Of a DNA stretch of 60,166 nt, positions 41,023 through 49,331 are shown piece after piece (within the stretch, counting starts at the first letter, position 1; the number at the start of each line of letters is the position of its first letter). The translations under genes were made by a program, and so were the position numbers. Below the pieces are notes generated by a model. It worked only from the letters and a program-made list of their open reading frames with translations, ran no database searches and was not told the DNA's origin. This DNA comes from CAYREX01 sp964423505. GTDB lineage: Bacteria > Fermentibacterota > Fermentibacteria > Fermentibacterales > JCC-6. The stretch spans positions 1 to 60,166 of the forward strand of contig CAYREX010000018.1 of assembly GCA_964423505.1 (NCBI GenBank), given 5' to 3'.

Positions 41023-41823
41023 CTAGAGCCTCCGCCTTAGCCCCAGGGTGGCGATGTAGGCGGCGCCGGCCACCAGTATTATGGAGGCGCCCGGGGGGAG
41101 GTCCAGCAGCGTTGCCAGGACCAGCCCGGCCAGGCTGAAGGCCAGGGTCAGCACGGATGCCAGCACCATCATGGTCCTGAGGCTGGCGGTCAGGCGGAGG
41201 GATATGCCGGCGGGGATGGTCAGCAGGGCGATGACCATTATCAGGCCGGTCATCCTCATGAGCATGACCACGGTGAGCCCCATCAGTATCAGCATCACGG
41301 AGTGGACGAGCCTCACCGGGACTCCCTGCAGCTCGCTGAACTCCGGGTCGTAGGAGACAGCGGTCAGCTCCTTCCAGAGGAGGACCACCGAGGCGAGCAG
41401 CAGCACGTCCAGGCCGGCGGCGAAGAGCAGGTCCTCCCCGGAGACGGCGAGGAGGCTGCCGAAGAGCCAGCTCATCAGGTTGGCGCTGTAGCTGCCGGAG
41501 AGCTTGATGAAGACCAGGCCCATGGCCATGCCCACCGCCCAGAAGGCGGCCATGGCTATGTCCTTGCGCCCCCTGCCGGCATCGGAGACTAGGCCGATGC
41601 CCAGGGCGGAGGCCACGCTGACAGCCAGGGCTCCCAGGTAGGGGTCGAAGCCGAGGAGGGTGGAGAGGCCGAGCCCCCCGAAGGAGGCATGGGCCACGCT
41701 GCCCGCCAGACCGGAGAGCCTGTTGGAGACCACCAGCGAGCCGACTATGCCGCTGGCGACCGAGCCGAGGAGGACGGCCAGCAGCGCGTGCTGCATGTAG
41801 GTGTAGCCCAGCAGGTCCGCCAA
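41023..41823 (-). CDS. znuB: Zinc/manganese ABC transporter permease (ZnuB-like)
   Basis: The product is 266 aa from TTG 41823, one base after the znuC stop. It has eight to nine membrane helices, with the ABC-3 permease features MQHALLAVLLGSVASGIVGSLVVSNRLSGLAGSVAHASFGGLGLS and MLIGLTVVMLMRMTGLIMVIALLTIPA. It is the membrane channel of a cluster A-I metal importer, pairing with the adjacent ATPase and substrate-binding protein. Zinc is favoured because of the histidine-rich binding protein and the Fur-family regulator in the same operon. Confidence 0.93.
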   Translation of the reverse strand: MADLLGYTYMQHALLAVLLGSVASGIVGSLVVSNRLSGLAGSVAHASFGGLGLSTLLGFDPYLGALAVSVASALGIGLVSDAGRGRKDIAMAAFWAVGMAMGLVFIKLSGSYSANLMSWLFGSLLAVSGEDLLFAAGLDVLLLASVVLLWKELTAVSYDPEFSELQGVPVRLVHSVMLILMGLTVVMLMRMTGLIMVIALLTIPAGISLRLTASLRTMMVLASVLTLAFSLAGLVLATLLDLPPGASIILVAGAAYIATLGLRRRL

Positions 41824-41824
41824 C

Positions 41825-42583
41825 TCAGTCGCTCCTCTCGCCTATGACCCGGTGGGGGACGCCGTGGGTGACCAGCTCGAAGGGACAGCCGTAGGCCCGC
41901 TCCACCGCCCCCCTCTCCAGGGTCTCGGCGTGGCTGTAGAGCCTCCGGTTCAGGCATGCTATGGTCTTCACCCAGGAGGAGACCGCCCCTATGTCGTGGG
42001 TGACGAGCACTATGGTCATGCTCTCGTTCAGCTCGGCGAGCCGGTTGAAGAAGCTCTCCTCAGTCTCCGTGTCGACGCTTGCCACAGGCTCGTCGAGGAG
42101 TAGCAGCTCCGGTCGGCCGACCAGGGCCCTGGCTATCATCACCCTCTGCCTCTGTCCGCCGGAGAGGACCTCCATGGGCCGGTGCGCGGAGCGTTGCATG
42201 CCCATCTCCTCCAGGGCGGCCATTGCCGCCTCCCTGTCCGCGGCGCCGTAGGGGCCGAGCAAGCCGGACTCCCTGAGCCTGCCCATCAGCACCACGTCCA
42301 GTGCCGTCACCGGGAAGGACTCGGCGCTCTGCAGCTGGGGCACGTAGCCCATCCTCTCCCGGGCCCGCCTTGGGCTCCCCCCGAGGACCCGGACGCTCCC
42401 GCTCCAGGGCTCGAGGAAGCCGAGGACCATCCTCACGAGGGTCGTCTTGCCGCCGCCGTTGGGGCCTATCAGGGCCATGAAGTCGCCCCGCTCCACGGTA
42501 AGGTCCAGGTCGACCAGCACCGGATCGCCCGGCCTGTAGCCGAAGGTCACGCCCTCCAGCCTGACGGCCGGCGTCTCAGCCAC
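41825..42583 (-). CDS. znuC: Zinc ABC transporter ATPase (ZnuC-like)
   Basis: The product is 252 aa from GTG 42583, overlapping the znuA stop by eight bases. ABC signatures are Walker A GPNGGGKT at 40-47, the LSGGQ signature at 140-144, Walker B LLLLDEP near 160-166 and the switch histidine in VLVTHDIGAV. It powers import of zinc through ZnuB. The C-terminal end (GERSD) is short, with a single unusual cysteine loop (AYGCPFELVTHGVPHRV) also seen in metal-type ATPases. Confidence 0.94.
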   Translation of the reverse strand: MAETPAVRLEGVTFGYRPGDPVLVDLDLTVERGDFMALIGPNGGGKTTLVRMVLGFLEPWSGSVRVLGGSPRRARERMGYVPQLQSAESFPVTALDVVLMGRLRESGLLGPYGAADREAAMAALEEMGMQRSAHRPMEVLSGGQRQRVMIARALVGRPELLLLDEPVASVDTETEESFFNRLAELNESMTIVLVTHDIGAVSSWVKTIACLNRRLYSHAETLERGAVERAYGCPFELVTHGVPHRVIGERSD

Positions 42584-43532
42584 CGGAGCCCCCCGCCACA
42601 GCCACCGCCGCCCTCAGCAGGTTGTCGCGCCAGTCGGAGGCAAGCGGGTCGAGGAGGGCCGTCTCGGAGCCGGTAGCCGCCGCTATCGCCTCGGCGGAGG
42701 AGGTGCTGAACTGCGGCGAGACGAAGATCACGCCCGCGTCCAGCTCGACCACCAGGTCCACCAGGTCGGCCATCTCCCCGGGGGAGGGCTCGCTGCCTGC
42801 CACCTCCACCGGGACCATCCGCAGGCCGAACTCGTCGGCGAAGTAGCCCCAGGCAGGGTGGAAGACCACGAAGGTGTCGCCGCTCCCGCCTTCCAGGATG
42901 GCCGTGATGCTGTCCTGCAGCGAGGCTATCTCCTCCCGGAAGGAGGCCAGCGAGTCGCGGATGACCGCCGAGTCCTCCGGGGAGAGCTCCTCCAGCGCCC
43001 GGGCGATGTTCTCCGCCTGGACGCTCACCAGCTCCGGGGAGAGCCAGATGTGCGGGTCCGGCGAGCCGCCTCCGTGTCCGTGCCCCTCACCGCCCTCATG
43101 GTCGTGCTCCTCCCCCTGCCCTCCTTCGGGGTCTCGACCGCTCCCGGGGATTCCGTGCCTGCCGATGGGGCGTCTCTCTATGCCCTCGGCGGTGTCCACC
43201 ACCTCGAGGTGCGGCGAGCCGGAGACTATCCTGGGCACCCAGGCCTCCTCCCAGGGGACCCCTACGGTCAGAAGGACCTCCGACTCCTCCAGGGAGGCCC
43301 TCTGTGAGGGCGAGGGGTCGTATGCCGCCGGGCTGGCGCCGGGGGGCACCATCACGTCCACCTCGAAGAGGCCCCCGCCCAGGCGCTCCACGAAGTAGGT
43401 CTGGGGAACTATGCTCACCGTCACCCTCACGGTCTGCTCCGATGAGTGGGGAGGGGGTGCATCCCCGCCCGAGCAGGCCGCCAGCGAGAGGGCGGCAGCC
43501 ACCACGGCCGGCGCGGCCCGGCCCGTGCTCAA
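42576..43532 (-). CDS. znuA: Zinc ABC transporter substrate-binding lipoprotein (ZnuA-like)
   Basis: The product is 318 aa. TTG 43532 overlaps the zur stop (TTGA) and follows GGGGAGA; the long frame to 44258 is an antisense-like extension. The lipobox LSLAAC gives lipidation at C20. Cluster A-I features are VTVSIVPQTYFVERLGG, PSPSQ, the histidine-rich loop EEHDHEGGEGHGHGGG, PHIWLSP with the zinc-binding His, and VFHPAWGYFADEFGL with the second His. The His-rich loop is typical of zinc rather than manganese receptors. Confidence 0.93.
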   Translation of the reverse strand: MSTGRAAPAVVAAALSLAACSGGDAPPPHSSEQTVRVTVSIVPQTYFVERLGGGLFEVDVMVPPGASPAAYDPSPSQRASLEESEVLLTVGVPWEEAWVPRIVSGSPHLEVVDTAEGIERRPIGRHGIPGSGRDPEGGQGEEHDHEGGEGHGHGGGSPDPHIWLSPELVSVQAENIARALEELSPEDSAVIRDSLASFREEIASLQDSITAILEGGSGDTFVVFHPAWGYFADEFGLRMVPVEVAGSEPSPGEMADLVDLVVELDAGVIFVSPQFSTSSAEAIAAATGSETALLDPLASDWRDNLLRAAVAVAGGSGG

Positions 43533-43987
43533 GGGGAGCTCTCCCCGCCTGACGTCCCTCCATCGCGCTCCGGGGCGGCGCACCCGGAGCAACACCCCTC
43601 CAGGTGGATGTCCATCCTCATCACCCTCATCCCGTGGCTCCTCTCCATCTCGCGTATGAACGCCTGCGGCGGGTCGAACCTGACCGGGAACCTGCCGCCG
43701 CAGACGGTGCAGCTCAGGTGGCCGTGGTCCGGATAGAGCTCCGGCGCGCTCCTGTACCTGACCACGCCGTCGGTGCTCCTGTCGGTCCTGAGGACGCCCG
43801 CCCCCTCCAGGGAGACCAGGCACCTGTGCACCGACGAGATGTGCCACCCTCCGCCGAGCATTCGATGGACGTCCGTCGCGCACAGGCCGCAGCCGCCCCG
43901 CCTGAAGAGACCTATCACGCCCCTCTTCAGCGGGGTCATCCTGAGTCCCGCCTCCCTGACCGCCTCCTCCGCGGGTCGGTCGCCCAT
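43529..43987 (-). CDS. Fur family regulator, probably Zur
   Basis: The product is 152 aa from ATG 43987, five bases after GGAGG. It has a winged helix with ISSVHRCLVSLEGAGVL as recognition region, HGHLSCTVCGGRF with a metal-binding CxxC (C93, C96) and the second structural zinc pair in GCCSGC (C133, C136). It lacks the long HHHDH clusters of some Fur proteins. Because it heads the znuA-znuC-znuB operon and a dyad operator overlaps its promoter, it most likely represses that operon and itself when zinc is plentiful. Fur, PerR or Mur cannot be excluded by sequence alone. Confidence 0.85.
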   Translation of the reverse strand: MGDRPAEEAVREAGLRMTPLKRGVIGLFRRGGCGLCATDVHRMLGGGWHISSVHRCLVSLEGAGVLRTDRSTDGVVRYRSAPELYPDHGHLSCTVCGGRFPVRFDPPQAFIREMERSHGMRVMRMDIHLEGCCSGCAAPERDGGTSGGESSP

Positions 43988-44015
43988 GGGTCCTCCCACA
44001 TGTTACGGAGACTTG

Positions 44016-44059
44016 TTGCAAACTCTTCGCAATTATACGGCCCGTCCCCCTTCGCACAA
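44016..44059 (-). promoter_or_regulatory. zur-znu promoter with Zur-box-like dyad
   Basis: Read on the minus strand, TTGTGC (44059-44054), a 16-base spacer and a perfect TATAAT (44037-44032) form the promoter. Directly after the -10 is TTGCGAA-GAG-TTTGCAA (44032-44016), a 7-3-7 dyad with one mismatch. A repressor bound there would cover the transcription start, as expected for zinc-dependent Zur control of the operon. Confidence 0.6.
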
Positions 44060-44114
44060 GGGGTCCCGCACCACCCCTGCCGAGGAGCATATTACCCGCC
44101 GGGAGGATGATGCC

Positions 44115-44852
44115 ATGGTCGACGGAGCCGCGGACGGAAGAGGCGCCGAGCATGTCAGGCGCAGGCTGGCCGAAGCCCGGGAGGTTATCGCCGGTGCTCT
44201 CGAAGGCACCGGCCGGTCGCCGGACGAAGTCAGGATAATGGCTGTTACCAAGACGCATCCCGCGTCAGTGGTGCTTACCGCGCTGAAGGCCGGAGTGCGG
44301 CTGATAGGCGAGAACAGGGTGAGCGAGGGGGGACGGAAGATAAGGGAGGTCGGCAGCGGGCGGGCGGAGTTCCATATGATAGGCCCCCTCCACAGGGGAG
44401 AGGTGAGGCAGGCCGTGCGGGACTTCGCCTGGCTGGACGCGGTCTGCCGCAGGAAGATAGTCGACGAGGTGGCCAGGAGGACCGTCGCCAGGGAGAGGGA
44501 GCAGCCGGGCATCCTGTTCGAGGTCAACACCTCCGGGGAGGAGTCCAAGATGGGCTGGCCTCCGGAGGCCGCCCTCCTGGAGGAGGAGCTCGGGCACGCC
44601 GCATCGCTGGGGCTGACCGTATCCGGTCTTCTCACAATAGGTCCCCTCGGAGGCGGCGAGAGCGCCACGCGCAGGGCTTTCGCCATGCTCCGCAGGCTGC
44701 GGGACGACCTCTCCCGCTCCACCGGCATGGAGCTCCCGGAGCTCTCCATGGGCATGAGCGACGACTTCGCTGCTGCGGCGGCGGAGGGTGCGACCACGGT
44801 GAGGCTGGGCAGGTACCTTCTCGGCCCCAGGAACCGCCGGGGCTCTGTTTGA
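44115..44852 (+). CDS. yggS: YggS/PLPBP family pyridoxal phosphate homeostasis protein
   Basis: The product is 245 aa from ATG 44115, eight bases after GGAGG. It is a single-domain TIM barrel: MAVTKTHPASVV carries the PLP-binding K46, then LIGENRVSEGGRKI, FHMIGPLHRGEV, EVNTSGEESKMGW, LSMGMSDDFAAA and VRLGRYLLG bind the phosphate. It buffers PLP and affects amino-acid balance; it is not a racemase. It is followed by divIVA, recalling the ylm cluster where yggS homologues sit near division genes. Confidence 0.93.
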   Translation: MVDGAADGRGAEHVRRRLAEAREVIAGALEGTGRSPDEVRIMAVTKTHPASVVLTALKAGVRLIGENRVSEGGRKIREVGSGRAEFHMIGPLHRGEVRQAVRDFAWLDAVCRRKIVDEVARRTVAREREQPGILFEVNTSGEESKMGWPPEAALLEEELGHAASLGLTVSGLLTIGPLGGGESATRRAFAMLRRLRDDLSRSTGMELPELSMGMSDDFAAAAAEGATTVRLGRYLLGPRNRRGSV

Positions 44853-44876
44853 CTTGCTGGCATGCGGGGGTATTGT
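44849..44876 (+). promoter_or_regulatory. Sigma70-like promoter ahead of divIVA and the surface locus
   Basis: TTGACT (44849-44854), a 16-base spacer and TATTGT (44871-44876), with the -35 overlapping the yggS stop. The leader to the TTG at 44967 would be about 85 bases. From here to the window end, genes are separated by at most 24 bases, so one transcript may run through the whole locus. Confidence 0.55.
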
Positions 44877-44966
44877 AGCTGCTGAGCGGCATCGAGCCGC
44901 ATTACGGCCCGGGGGAGGGACGCTGCCGGGTCGCCGTCCCCTGCAGTCTGGAACGGAGGGACCGAC

Positions 44967-45500
44967 TTGCGGATTACGCCGCTCGATATAAGGAGGCAGA
45001 GCTTCCGCAGGACCATGCGGGGCTACGACCCGCAGGAGGTGGAGGCCTTCCTGGAGATGGTCGCATCCGCCTGGGAGGAGCTGGTCGAGCAGCTCGAGGC
45101 CGCGACCTCCGAGCTGGGCGTGCTCAAGGCCAGGGCGGCGGACTTCGACAGGATGGAGGGTGCGGTCAGGGACGTCCTGGTCCAGCAGCAGCAGAGCGCC
45201 GAGAAGGCCAGGGAGGACGCTGACCGCGAGGCCGGCCTCATAATCATGGACGCCGAGGTCAAGGCGGCCGGCATACTCTCGGAGGCGAGGGAGAGGGTGA
45301 GCCGCCTGGAGGAGGGCATCCGCGAGCTGCAGGACCGGAGGATGTCCATACTCGCCCAGATGAGGTCCTGGAACGAGTCGCAGCGCAGGATGCTCGAGCT
45401 CGAGGAGGAGCGCCTGCGCGCGGAGATGGTGCCGGAGGACGAGCGACTCCCCGGCGAGGAGGACGGAGAGGCGCCTACCATAGAGCTCTCGGAGCTCTGA
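44967..45500 (+). CDS. DivIVA-domain coiled-coil protein
   Basis: The product is 177 aa from TTG 44967, six bases after GGAGGG. The N-terminal ITPLDIRRQSFRRTMRGYDPQEVEAFLEMV is the DivIVA/GpsB membrane-curvature domain. The rest (residues ~40-150) is a long charged coiled coil, then an acidic tail. DivIVA family members mark cell poles or septa and recruit division or wall proteins. The gene begins the plus-strand run with the C25 protein only one base after its stop, so its location in the surface locus could be functional or just the yggS-divIVA pair placed there. Confidence 0.88.
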   Translation: MRITPLDIRRQSFRRTMRGYDPQEVEAFLEMVASAWEELVEQLEAATSELGVLKARAADFDRMEGAVRDVLVQQQQSAEKAREDADREAGLIIMDAEVKAAGILSEARERVSRLEEGIRELQDRRMSILAQMRSWNESQRRMLELEEERLRAEMVPEDERLPGEEDGEAPTIELSEL

Positions 45501-45501
45501 C

Positions 45502-48500
45502 ATGGGCGTCCTCACCCTGCTCCTGACCCTCGGCGCGCTCGCCCCCCTGCAGCTCCCCGTTACGGACGCCCCGGCAGGCGACGGCTCACCACAGCCATCC
45601 GCGACCCCCATTGTCCGGCAGACCCCCGGCGGTACGCTCCTGGAGTGGGACTGTCCGGCACCCACCGCCGTGGACGGCCTCCCCGACGGCCTCTCCGGCT
45701 ACACCGCCGACGGTTGCGGCCTCTCCGGGGAGGATTCGGACGTTCTGCTCCCCGCCACCCGCATCCACATCGCCGTGCCGCCGGGAGCCGCCCCCTCCCT
45801 CTCCGTGACCGCCTCCGGCACCTATCCGCTCCCGGGAGGGACCGTGGCCACGGTCCTGCCCGGCCCGTGCGCCACCGACTCCTTCCTCCCGGCGGACCGG
45901 TCTGAGCTGCCGACCGAGTGGGGGGAGCTGGTGGAGGTGGGCACGTTCAGGAGGGCCGGGATGGCCACCGTGGCGCTCCGTCCGGTTGTCAGCACCCCCT
46001 CCGGCCTGGTGGCCGCCACGCGCCTGACCGTCACCCTAACCCACCGGGACGCCGGTGAGCCGTCTCCCGACCGGACCGGATCGGGTGCGCTCTTCGAGCA
46101 TCTCCTCGCCGGGGGTAACTCCGTCTGGAGCCTGCCCGCCGGGAGGACCGATGACGACGGGCCGTTCTGGGGACTCCCCTGGTACTGCGTCGGCGTGGAC
46201 ACCGCCGGGATCTATGCGCTCTCCGGCAGCGATCTGCCCGCCGCCGTGGGGAGCCGGTCGGCGAGCCTATCCATGTTCTGCGGACGCGGCCGCGAGATGG
46301 GCGACGCGCCCTGGGAGAACCCCTACCTGCCCAGGCCCGTCCCCATCCTGGTCGACGACGGCGGCGACGGCACCTTCGACGGGGCCGACAGCATATTCTT
46401 CTTCGGGAGGGGTCTCTCCTGGTGGGAGGCCCGGGCCGATACCGCCCTGACCATGCCGTCCCACTTCAGCAGCAGGTACTCCGGGACCAACCGGTACTGG
46501 CTCACCTGGGGAGGGGACGAGGGTGCCAGGATGGAGGTCCTGGACGGAGGGCCGACCGGAGCTCCCACGGTACCGGCGGAGTTCCTCGCCAGGACCCACC
46601 ACGAGCAGAACCTGACCTACGTAAGGACCGATGCCGAGCCGGTGGGCCTGGCCGACGACTGGGCGTGGGACCGGAGCCTGGGCACCCAGGACGCCACCCT
46701 CTACCACCAGTTCGACGCCCCTGGCGCCGCTGGCGAGGGCTTCGTGAGGCTGGCCATCGCCTCGACCACGTACCGTGACCACCGATTCAGGCTGCTGATG
46801 AACGGCAACCTCTTCTGCGACACCCTCCTCAAGCGGAGCGGGGTGTATACCTTCAGCGCGCCCACCACGGACATCCGGGACGGCGAGAACACGCTGGCCA
46901 TAGAGATCGTCCGCGGGGGGAGCACCGACGATGTCTACCTCGACTGGTTCGAGGTCTTCGCATGGTCCTCGCCCGACCTCTCCGGACAGGCCCAGCTCCC
47001 CCTGGAGTGGATGACCGGGGAGGGGAGGAGGAGCCTGGACATCCCCACAGGGGCGTCGGAGCACGCCGCCTTCCTGGTCGGCGGTGACACGCTTGCCGCC
47101 GCCCTGACCACCCCCGATCCATCCATGCTGGAGCTGGAGCTCCCGGATGACTGGGGGAGCAGGACGCTCTGGCTGACCGGCGGAGAGGGCCCCCGCAGCC
47201 CCACCTCGGTGGAGGAGCGCTCCCCGGGCAGGATAGCAGCCACCATCGACGGCGCCCCGGCCGTCTACGTCTGCGGCGACGGCCTGGAGAGCGACGCCGG
47301 GGTCCTCGCCTCCGCGGTACCCGGAGCGGTGGTCCTGACCGCCCGGGAGGTGTACGACGAGATGAACGGGGGAGTCCGCGACCCGGGAGCCATCCGGGCC
47401 CTGATGGATACGGCGGTCAGGACCTGGGACCCTGTTCCGGAGAACCTGGTGCTGGTCGGCGGGGGGAACTGGGACCCGAGGAACTTCGTCTACTCCCGCG
47501 AGTCACTCATAGACATCCTCTACTACGGCTTCCCCGGTTTCGCCTGCGACGACATGTTCGCCATCACCGGCGGTTTCTCCGCGCCCCAGGCGGCCGTCTC
47601 CAGGATAGCGGTGCTCGGCAGGTCCGACCTGCAGGTGGTCGCGGCCAAGACCGTCTCGTACGGAGAGGGTAGCAGCAGGGGAGACTGGCAGACCGTCGTC
47701 CTGGCCGCGGCGGACGACGAGCGCACACCTCTCCACAACTCCGACGAGGTCACGCATACCCGGGACATGGAGACCCTGATGAGAGAGAACCTGCCCGGCG
47801 TAATGAGGCCGAGGAAGATGTACCTGATCTTCTACGACTTCAACGACCTCTGGAAGAAGCCGGAGGCGCGGGCGGACTACATCGACATGTGGAGCGACGG
47901 CGCGCTGCTCAGCCTCTTTCTCGGCCACGGCGGCTACGACCAGATAGCCGACGAGGGTCTCCTCTACCTGGAGGACGCCGGTCAGCTCGCCTGCGAGGGC
48001 AGGCTGCCCTTCGCCATCTTCGGCTCCTGCAACGTGGGCGAGTTCCAGAACCCCTCCCAGGGGTGCCTCGGGCAGCAGGTCATAACCGTGCCGGGCGGCG
48101 GAGCGCTGATCAGCATGGCCGCCACGGCACCCACCGGGGCCTCGGCCAACAGGGTGCTGATGGCAGACGTGCTGGACGAGATCTTCGGCGGCTCGGGGCT
48201 CACGCTGGGGATGCAGGTCCTGGCGGGCAAGATGAGGAACGCCTACACGCGCAACGACGCCATGTACTCCCTCTTCGGCGACGGCAACGTAAGGCTGGCC
48301 TACCCGGGGACGGACATCCCGTTCACCTCGGACACCCTCCGCACGGGCGAGGCCGCAGGCGTGACCGGCACCGCACCGGAGGACGGCCTTGTCATGGTGG
48401 AGGCCTTCGAGAGCTGCAGGCCCGACTCCTACTACACGTTCAGGCAGTACAAGCTCATCGAGTACCTCTCGGAGGCAAGGCCGTTCTACCGTGGACTGGC

Positions 48501-49308
48501 GGCGGCCGGCCCCGACTTCGACCTCTCCATGTTCGTCCCGGTCGACGCGGACACCGGCAGCTACGCCAGGGTCGGGATGGTCCACGTCTCCGGGGAGACC
48601 ATGGCCGCCTCCTCGGACTACCCGGCCCCGCTGGTCCACGGCAGCCCGACCGGCACCGACAGCGTCGGGCCTGACATCGAGCTCTGGCTGGAGGGCCACC
48701 GCGGCGGGGAAGCGCCGGAGGTCTCCGGCGACATCACCGTCAGGGCCGTCCTCTCCGACGAGTCCGGGATAGACCTGCTGGGCAATCCCGGGCGGCAGCT
48801 CGCGCTCTACACGGACGGCGTGCCGGAGGACGTCTCCGACAGGTTCACCTACTACCAGGGCTCCGGCACGGCCGGCGAGCTGACGGTGGAGCTGGGGACC
48901 CTCGAGCCTGGCACGCACGAGCTGGAGCTCCGCGCCGCGGACGGTGCGCTGAACCTGTCGAGCCGGGGTCTGACCTTCAGCGTCACCCAGAGCAACGACT
49001 TCGTGATAGACGACGTCTTCCCCTACCCGAACCCCTGCCCGGACGACGGGGTCTCCATCAACTGGTCCCAGACCGCTCCCGGCAGGGTGCGCCTCTCCGT
49101 CTACACGCTGGGCGGCCGAAGGATACTGGACGTCCGGAACCTCCAGGGCGTTTCGGGTTATAACCAGCACTGGTGGGACTGCCGCGACGCCGACGGCGAT
49201 CACCTGGCCACCGGGAGCTACATATTCATGATATCCTCCGAGGCCGAGTCGGGTTCGGGGTCGGAGGCCACGGGCGTGATAGCGCTGGTGAGGGACTCGG
49301 AGCAGTGA
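45502..49308 (+). CDS. C25 (gingipain-like) cysteine peptidase, PorU-like, with sorting-like C-terminus
   Basis: The product is 1268 aa with a signal peptide (GVLTLLLTLGALAPLQL). Residues ~20-580 are beta-rich pro-domain-like sequence. The C25 catalytic unit lies near 590-930: LVLVGGGNWDPRNF, LFLGHGGYDQ with H809, and AIFGSCNVGEFQNP with C843, 34 residues apart as in gingipains (about 33). SMAATAPTGASANRVL follows. The last ~90 residues are DDVFPYPNPCPDD...LSVYTLGGRRILDV...LATGSYIFMIS, a type A sorting-like domain. In Bacteroidota PorU is a C25 sortase that removes such domains and links cargo to lipid, and it is encoded next to porV, as here. A secreted gingipain-like protease is the alternative. 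Confidence 0.85.
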   Translation: MGVLTLLLTLGALAPLQLPVTDAPAGDGSPQPSATPIVRQTPGGTLLEWDCPAPTAVDGLPDGLSGYTADGCGLSGEDSDVLLPATRIHIAVPPGAAPSLSVTASGTYPLPGGTVATVLPGPCATDSFLPADRSELPTEWGELVEVGTFRRAGMATVALRPVVSTPSGLVAATRLTVTLTHRDAGEPSPDRTGSGALFEHLLAGGNSVWSLPAGRTDDDGPFWGLPWYCVGVDTAGIYALSGSDLPAAVGSRSASLSMFCGRGREMGDAPWENPYLPRPVPILVDDGGDGTFDGADSIFFFGRGLSWWEARADTALTMPSHFSSRYSGTNRYWLTWGGDEGARMEVLDGGPTGAPTVPAEFLARTHHEQNLTYVRTDAEPVGLADDWAWDRSLGTQDATLYHQFDAPGAAGEGFVRLAIASTTYRDHRFRLLMNGNLFCDTLLKRSGVYTFSAPTTDIRDGENTLAIEIVRGGSTDDVYLDWFEVFAWSSPDLSGQAQLPLEWMTGEGRRSLDIPTGASEHAAFLVGGDTLAAALTTPDPSMLELELPDDWGSRTLWLTGGEGPRSPTSVEERSPGRIAATIDGAPAVYVCGDGLESDAGVLASAVPGAVVLTAREVYDEMNGGVRDPGAIRALMDTAVRTWDPVPENLVLVGGGNWDPRNFVYSRESLIDILYYGFPGFACDDMFAITGGFSAPQAAVSRIAVLGRSDLQVVAAKTVSYGEGSSRGDWQTVVLAAADDERTPLHNSDEVTHTRDMETLMRENLPGVMRPRKMYLIFYDFNDLWKKPEARADYIDMWSDGALLSLFLGHGGYDQIADEGLLYLEDAGQLACEGRLPFAIFGSCNVGEFQNPSQGCLGQQVITVPGGGALISMAATAPTGASANRVLMADVLDEIFGGSGLTLGMQVLAGKMRNAYTRNDAMYSLFGDGNVRLAYPGTDIPFTSDTLRTGEAAGVTGTAPEDGLVMVEAFESCRPDSYYTFRQYKLIEYLSEARPFYRGLAAAGPDFDLSMFVPVDADTGSYARVGMVHVSGETMAASSDYPAPLVHGSPTGTDSVGPDIELWLEGHRGGEAPEVSGDITVRAVLSDESGIDLLGNPGRQLALYTDGVPEDVSDRFTYYQGSGTAGELTVELGTLEPGTHELELRAADGALNLSSRGLTFSVTQSNDFVIDDVFPYPNPCPDDGVSINWSQTAPGRVRLSVYTLGGRRILDVRNLQGVSGYNQHWWDCRDADGDHLATGSYIFMISSEAESGSGSEATGVIALVRDSEQ

Positions 49309-49331
49309 GCCGGCCGGCGGATGGAGGAACA

